37,024 bases of DNA, taken from assembly GCA_016209525.1 (NCBI GenBank), contig JACQWK010000131.1, positions 1-37,024 on the forward strand, written 5' to 3'. The notes under the pieces are model-generated. The model did no database searches. It was not told the origin of the DNA and saw only the letters and a list, made by a program, of their open reading frames with translations. The position numbers were made by a program, and so were the translations under genes. The stretch is from Verrucomicrobiota bacterium. Lineage in GTDB: Bacteria > Verrucomicrobiota > Verrucomicrobiia > Limisphaerales > SIBE01. Shown piece after piece: positions 34,701 to 37,024 of this stretch; the first letter of the stretch is position 1, and every line of letters begins with the position of its first letter.

Positions 34701-36726
34701 CGTTGAGCCGGGCCAGGGCAAAGCCTTTGGGCACGCTCATCAGCAATTCGCGCAGCGGGGCCTCGCGAATATCCAGCTCGATCTCCGCCTCCACGGTCAA
34801 TTCCGTTTCGGCCAGGTGATAACTCAGCACCTCGGAAACAGCCACTTCAGGAAGCACGTTGTCAGCTTGCACGCGCAATTGGTAGTCCGCGCCGGAGAAA
34901 CGAAAGGCGAACCATTGCGAGGCCTGGGTGCGAAACAGCGACGCCGTGGCGCCGCTCTCCGGAAATTGCTCCGGCGAAATCTGGGACAAACCAGTGGCTT
35001 GGATGACTTCGAGCCGCACGGCGCCCTCATTCACAATCCGGAAATAGCCGGCATGCCGCGTGGCGTCTTCGGGCCGGACTTGCATCGCTTCCACCGCTTG
35101 CGGGAACGCGCCGAGCGGTGTTTGCATTTGCGCTTGGAGGGAGAACTGATCCTTTTGCGGCTGGTTGAATTGCACAACCAGGCGCCGCTCCGCCGAGTTC
35201 GGCACCGGCTCGACCGTCCACGCGAGCACTTGATCGCCTTGCGCGCGGGTCACTTCGCCCTGGCCTCTGAGCAGCAGCGCCACGCGGTTCAGTTCGCCTT
35301 GCATCACTTTGAAATCGAGCAGAACGACCTGGCGCATCAAACCCGGACTGATCGTGATCTGCGCCAGGGTTTCCGCGGAATAAAAGAGCCTGCCCTCGGC
35401 TTCGGGCCGCGCCTCTTTCCAAGCCAGGTTCACCGCGCCGTTGGCCGGCAGAAAGCCGACGAAGTCGTTCCCTTTGCGTTCGGTGCGCGCGGCGTCTGGG
35501 AACTGGAATTGCGTGTCGGCCGCCAAGCCTTGAAAGATCACCGACTGCAATGAGCTCGGCGCCACTCGGAATTGGATCGTGTTCCAGCCGTTGGACGGAC
35601 GAACCGTCGCATCGAACTTGAGCCGGATCGGAAACTCGCCGGCCTTGTCGAAATGCAGGACAAAGCGGCCTTGCCGGTGGGCCAGGCGCCAGTCCGGGCT
35701 TGATTCGAGTTCGGTCAGAGCGACGCCGCCGGAAAGCAAATCGAGTGAGCCTCCTTTGGGATTCGCCACGCGGGCTTTGGCCGTGAGCGCAAAGGAGGCC
35801 GTGTCGTTGGTGAGCCGGCTGGTCAACCGGCAGTCGGACAACACCACTCGCCGGGCGTCCGGATCACCCAGAGTGATCCGCAGCGGCAAGGAATATCTCG
35901 ATCCGAGAAATCGAAATGCCAGCGGCTCCGGCGCCGTGTCCTGGGGCGCTACCGTCATTTCTTGCGGCAGATATTTCATTTCGATCGGAATTAGACCGGC
36001 CGGGTTCAACGATTCCGTGTTCAGGTCCGCAGTCGTTTCGACCTTCACGAAGCCGTTGAAGAGCGCGGATGGGATTGGCGAGAGGGTCAGCGGTGTGACG
36101 GCGGCGGGGAGTTCTTTGAGCTCGGTTTCGGCGTTGATCGTCACGGCGAGCTGTGAGACTGGATTCTCACCCTTCTTCGGTCGGAGAATGAGCAGGCGCG
36201 TGCCGCCTGGTTCCTGGCGCAGGCCCCAGTCCTGCAAGCCGTCGCCGGTCACTTGGCGGATTTCACCCTCGCCGGAAACCGACAGTGGGAATTCTTTGGC
36301 GTCGCCTTGGAGGACTTCGAGTTTGACGGCGAAGGAATGATTCAGTTTATCCCGTGAGGCGCGGATCACATGTTGGAGTGTTGTGTCGAAGAGCAGCTTG
36401 GTTTCGTCGTCGCGGAGGCCTTTGAGTTCGGCTTCGATGATGAGCCGCGCTTTGCCGTCTTGGAGGCCGCCGTTGACGGAGAGGTTTTTCACTTCGGCTT
36501 TCGGATCGGCGGCGTGGGCCGTGGCGAAGCAAGCCGCTGCCAGGAAGGAAAATACGAGCGGCAGGATGGTTCTCCCTCTCCCGGCGGCAGAGGGCCGGGG
36601 TGCGGGGGAAGGCCAACCAGATTCCAAGAACTCTGAAACCAGGCCAGCGGGATTAGAATTCCAGAGTCTTTTCCGTAGGTTGATGGACAAAGCAATGTTC
36701 ATGGTGCGATGTGGTGGAAATGACAT
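28726..36726 (-). CDS. Giant multi-pass membrane protein, unknown function
   Basis: 2,666 codons without a stop. The start is ATG 36726 or 36702; neither has a clear ribosome-binding site. A signal/anchor helix (ILPLVFSFLAAACFATAHA) lies at 54-72 and is preceded by translated repeat. Residues about 75-1110 are beta-rich. Four or five membrane helices follow at about 1120-1310 (WLAVLLVMTWIAAGA, HVFGALLGFVATIGAAVAVV, AAFVVLLVVYLLVQLW). About 1345-1540 is a low-complexity linker made of in-frame palindromic repeats. About 1545-2450 is again beta-rich. The C-terminus has a coiled coil/TPR-like stretch (AEQMLAMGNTYLERGDPQQA) and a final helix (VKFMMLLFVFAALALLAWAA). At least three modules at about 489-587, 655-752 and 1985-2090 share a pattern. 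No enzyme motif is seen. The two halves could once have been separate genes. Confidence 0.8.
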   Translation of the reverse strand: MSFPPHRTMNIALSINLRKRLWNSNPAGLVSEFLESGWPSPAPRPSAAGRGRTILPLVFSFLAAACFATAHAADPKAEVKNLSVNGGLQDGKARLIIEAELKGLRDDETKLLFDTTLQHVIRASRDKLNHSFAVKLEVLQGDAKEFPLSVSGEGEIRQVTGDGLQDWGLRQEPGGTRLLILRPKKGENPVSQLAVTINAETELKELPAAVTPLTLSPIPSALFNGFVKVETTADLNTESLNPAGLIPIEMKYLPQEMTVAPQDTAPEPLAFRFLGSRYSLPLRITLGDPDARRVVLSDCRLTSRLTNDTASFALTAKARVANPKGGSLDLLSGGVALTELESSPDWRLAHRQGRFVLHFDKAGEFPIRLKFDATVRPSNGWNTIQFRVAPSSLQSVIFQGLAADTQFQFPDAARTERKGNDFVGFLPANGAVNLAWKEARPEAEGRLFYSAETLAQITISPGLMRQVVLLDFKVMQGELNRVALLLRGQGEVTRAQGDQVLAWTVEPVPNSAERRLVVQFNQPQKDQFSLQAQMQTPLGAFPQAVEAMQVRPEDATRHAGYFRIVNEGAVRLEVIQATGLSQISPEQFPESGATASLFRTQASQWFAFRFSGADYQLRVQADNVLPEVAVSEVLSYHLAETELTVEAEIELDIREAPLRELLMSVPKGFALARLNASGLSDYFLREPAEQPDAELRLVYGSPIFGKQVIQLRLERNQPLGQTNWALPKLEVAKAKSVRGHVGISADAGFRLTPETTQALTEIPTAFFPKKLTGIQAAFRLSEPGWTATVRVERLPQSIQVDAFHLFSVGEGVAYGSSVMNYLISGAPLATFRVELSDEYYNVEFTGKDVRSWQKVEGGFQVYLHTPVSGAYSLLATYERPFKAQGETLAFTGARPLLETGSEQGHTLVISAYQFQVEAVEVSPGLLPLEPGEVPPEYRLFFDAPILAAYRYTSRPFNLRLALSPMKQGETLSQVVDRASLTTRISKEGQVITDIRYLVKNRGLPNFQLTLPEGARLWSATVNGVAAVPVVVDKANLIPLPQRGYPNAIIAVDLKVAAPSMNPKRVTVAAPIVAAPVMLAEWQMEPDAKHRLVYRRGSLTPVGGIPDESGFAGLARLLTGAWGAEAWGWLAVLLVMTWIAAGAWRWAAREGTYRYSFRHVFGALLGFVATIGAAVAVVCLVDLARRQNAVLLTDAANRVDPQTGLTVWQNQSGSTPGGITFLAPVQQAGSALSVEVANLSDEPSIFAWIWRAWPAFLALAVWFYSFATERDWFRPVGRILGWTLLAWTTLKWPNGAAAFVVLLVVYLLVQLWIPALRRLWQLPRKPKPAPVTPTTGAAATAAVVLLLFGNVGQNDGRDFRSIRNSEWSRNFTDSIEPFSLTPALSPREREDRSQRIEGLGPVDDSSSREQRFPRPAGEGQGEGERSSIPRSPNWLVAQSSSGAQQAMAGSIAPLALTPALSPREREDRSQRTEGLGPVDNSGTRQQRFPLPAGEGQGEGERSSIPKSPSWLAAQSSSVTQEANQPSNSSQRTFDRNQTASASASKSSFRSQEPPLAQSVVQQIRVEDKFAFASGKIRWQATKGQTLPLLYEPAVLTRISYPTNALKLIQSAAGPNRGYALLALDSGTFDLELQYQLQVTTKSGESGFALPTQFGLVNRLDLTVAERDVEIYSPQAVSVQRDTAAPATNAVASLVLPPLNDPWIGWKPRSRDLKREKALFYAEVFQLYAPLAGVIEAAHFVQIRPAQGELSELIFDVPPGATVTDVLDPGSTGYQPVPSGNLPDGSGAASMNQPSAGSNATLAATPVGRLPTGAGRLPAPPVLEASSKARSSLVTLWRFDPDTRKLRVSLAVPQSRPFSILIKSQVAGGPLPFQRSVGLISVNGAAGQLGLLGIATGADVQLDSVTAEAFSPLNLEDFPAMVVQALQPQIPGLTLRRAFRYSDPSGLAALKASAVEPDVRVETQQTLSLGEDRTVLAATVNVEILRAGIFRLSFVLPAGLDVEAVSGSALSHWTELRIETGRVITLHLRGKTEGQHQFTISLAGAGVRAVQGWAVPRLLFREATKQQGQLFIVPEQGMRLQVAARDGLTQLDPEKSGIRQKGVLAFRLLHGQWNLTLNLEQVDAWIQVTSLQHAIVNEAQAQVTANIQYQIENTGLKSLRVLLSTNAESVRFHGEQVSDFMPVAGAVTGRLQEWEIKLHRRVIGRHLLQVNYQIRLPENAAEIALQGVQALGVNLQRGFVTVQSGGRLQVRVGSVPEALQKSEWQSVPRALRQEIRAESANFTFRLVEPDFQLPVQLDRHEAARLLPARVNNLTLTSVISDEGVMLTQARLDMVPGDKRLLHLTVPDRAHFWFAFVNQNGVWPWREKDHILIPLEQQAQTGKAIAVEFFYSSQIGAAHARSLDLELLGPKFDLPLENIRWEVYLSQKWQLKDWTGSLQLQEEKVLDHPVAAGLETYLQNEAKLRQEKTQEAEQMLAMGNTYLERGDPQQARRAFQNAFGLSTHDDAFNEDARVQLHNLKLQQALVGLNFRQATAAGDAGALAAKLRDLQVRKGLGYTQQEAKQIIDTNTEAENTALMRLAERLIQQQDAAISSPSAIRASIPQQGRAFIFTRAVQVDTWADLKVGLQATAVRAASSGVKFMMLLFVFAALALLAWAAQRIVGGGRSES
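31277..31428. repeat. REP inside the giant gene
   Basis: GCGGGCAACCTGCCCGC (31277-31293), GTCGGCAACCTGCCGAC just after, and TCCGGCAGGTTGCCGGA near 31382-31398 are palindromes. GGCTGGTAGCC then follows, matching intergenic copies near 7700 and 27170. They keep the reading frame open and code a Gly/Pro/Asn-rich loop (TGYQPVPSGNLPDGSG) in the giant protein near residues 1767-1817. Confidence 0.8.
32179..32610. repeat. In-frame 228-bp tandem duplication made of REP sequence
   Basis: Unit 1 is 32179-32406; unit 2 starts at 32407 with an offset of exactly 228 bp (76 codons). Each unit has one CCCTCTCCCGCTGGG-type and one CCCTCTCCCTGGGGGAGAGGG-type palindrome. Read on the gene's strand they encode LTPALSPREREDRSQR and PAGEGQGEGERSSIP. 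This is intergenic REP sequence read as protein in the giant gene's linker. Confidence 0.9.
36571..36620. repeat. REP at the 5' end of the giant gene
   Basis: A CCCTCTCCCGGCGGCAGAGGG palindrome with flanking GTTCTCC and GGGGGAAGG lies between the candidate start codons and the signal helix. It encodes WPSPAPRPSAAGRGR (about residues 38-52) and so lengthens the N-terminus before the hydrophobic segment. Confidence 0.8.
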
Positions 36727-36776
36727 GATGGGAGCTGAAGTCGGCTGAAGCGAAGCAGGCGGAATTCCGCGCTCCC

Positions 36777-36887
36777 GTAGCGCAGATTTTCAATCTGCCG
36801 TATCGCCGACCTGCAGTCGGCCGGGCGCGAGACTGGTCCGGGCGACCGGGAATTTGCGGCCCGGCGCAGATTGCAAATCTGCGATAC
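36777..36887. repeat. REP cluster, GCGCAGATT family, copy 2
   Basis: GCGCAGATTTTCAATCTGC near 36780 and GCGCAGATTGCAAATCTGCG near 36864-36883 form the ends, with CCGACCTGCAGTCGG inside. It is the same family and layout as 17794-17924. It lies upstream of the giant gene's start. Confidence 0.8.
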
Positions 36888-36917
36888 AGCGCGGCGCGGC
36901 GCAGCCGCAACCAAGAC

Positions 36918-37024
36918 GGCGCGCGGCCTTCCAGGCCGCAGCGGCCGCACCAGGAAGGCGAGGCTCGGAGATTTTAGGGCGCCTCGGTCTGTTGGAGCCG
37001 CTGCGGCCGGGGAGGCCGCGCGCC
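36918..37024. repeat. REP pair, GGCCGCAGC family, at the window end
   Basis: GGCGCGCGGCCTTCCAGGCC begins at 36918, and the matching reverse complement ends exactly at the window edge (GGCCGCGCGCC). The stems are about 27 bp with few mismatches and the spacer is about 50 bp. The element may continue beyond the window. It is the same family as 6135-6306. Confidence 0.8.

Overview
The window looks like chromosomal DNA of a free-living Verrucomicrobiota bacterium, probably near the Pedosphaera/Limisphaerales soil and freshwater group. This is inferred from gene content and not from any database search. The clues are a prepilin-type protein with the H-X9-DG motif, large secreted glycan-active enzymes, a PQQ-type dehydrogenase fused to cytochrome domains, fairly GC-rich DNA, and very many short palindromic (REP-like) repeats between and inside genes. 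Genes are mostly single and mixed in strand; apart from the toxin-antitoxin pairs there is little operon structure.

Layout. 1-3512 is an accessory strip: a decayed transposase whose N-terminal part is an RNase H-like nuclease domain, a DUF433/DUF5615 toxin-antitoxin pair with a broken toxin, a second scrap of the same transposase tail, and an intact ParD/ParE pair. 3861-9325 holds a secreted GH123-like glycosidase, an unrecognised frameshifted gene end, an HMGL-type aldolase, a Tat-exported aldo/keto reductase and a deleted Uma2 gene. 9565-11811 is a DUF5060 glycoside hydrolase with a calcium-binding tail. 12184-13758 is a second accessory strip: fossil small genes of phage or plasmid type and a PIN toxin with its putative antitoxin. 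It lies close to a tRNA-Ser(GCU) gene at 13977-14068.

14268-17701 carries a zinc alcohol dehydrogenase, an orphan ParA-type ATPase and chorismate synthase (aroC). 17944-21084 is a three-part PQQ dehydrogenase/cytochrome fusion. It is followed by a pseudopilin, a divergent secreted alpha/beta hydrolase, a membrane-anchored repeat-solenoid protein and a fumarylacetoacetate-hydrolase-family enzyme. The right end is filled by one 2,666-codon gene for a giant multi-pass protein of unknown function.

How it fits together. The secreted hydrolases, the exported sugar dehydrogenase/cytochrome and the oxidoreductases suit a polysaccharide-degrading, respiring heterotroph. The ParA, AroC and FAH-family genes are housekeeping or catabolic. 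The most unusual aspects are: (i) several palindromic repeat families that nest in each other, abut a start codon and occur in frame inside the giant gene, where one has been duplicated into a 76-residue tandem repeat; (ii) the nuclease-transposase fusion; (iii) the giant protein itself, which has at least three related beta-rich modules and no family I recognise.
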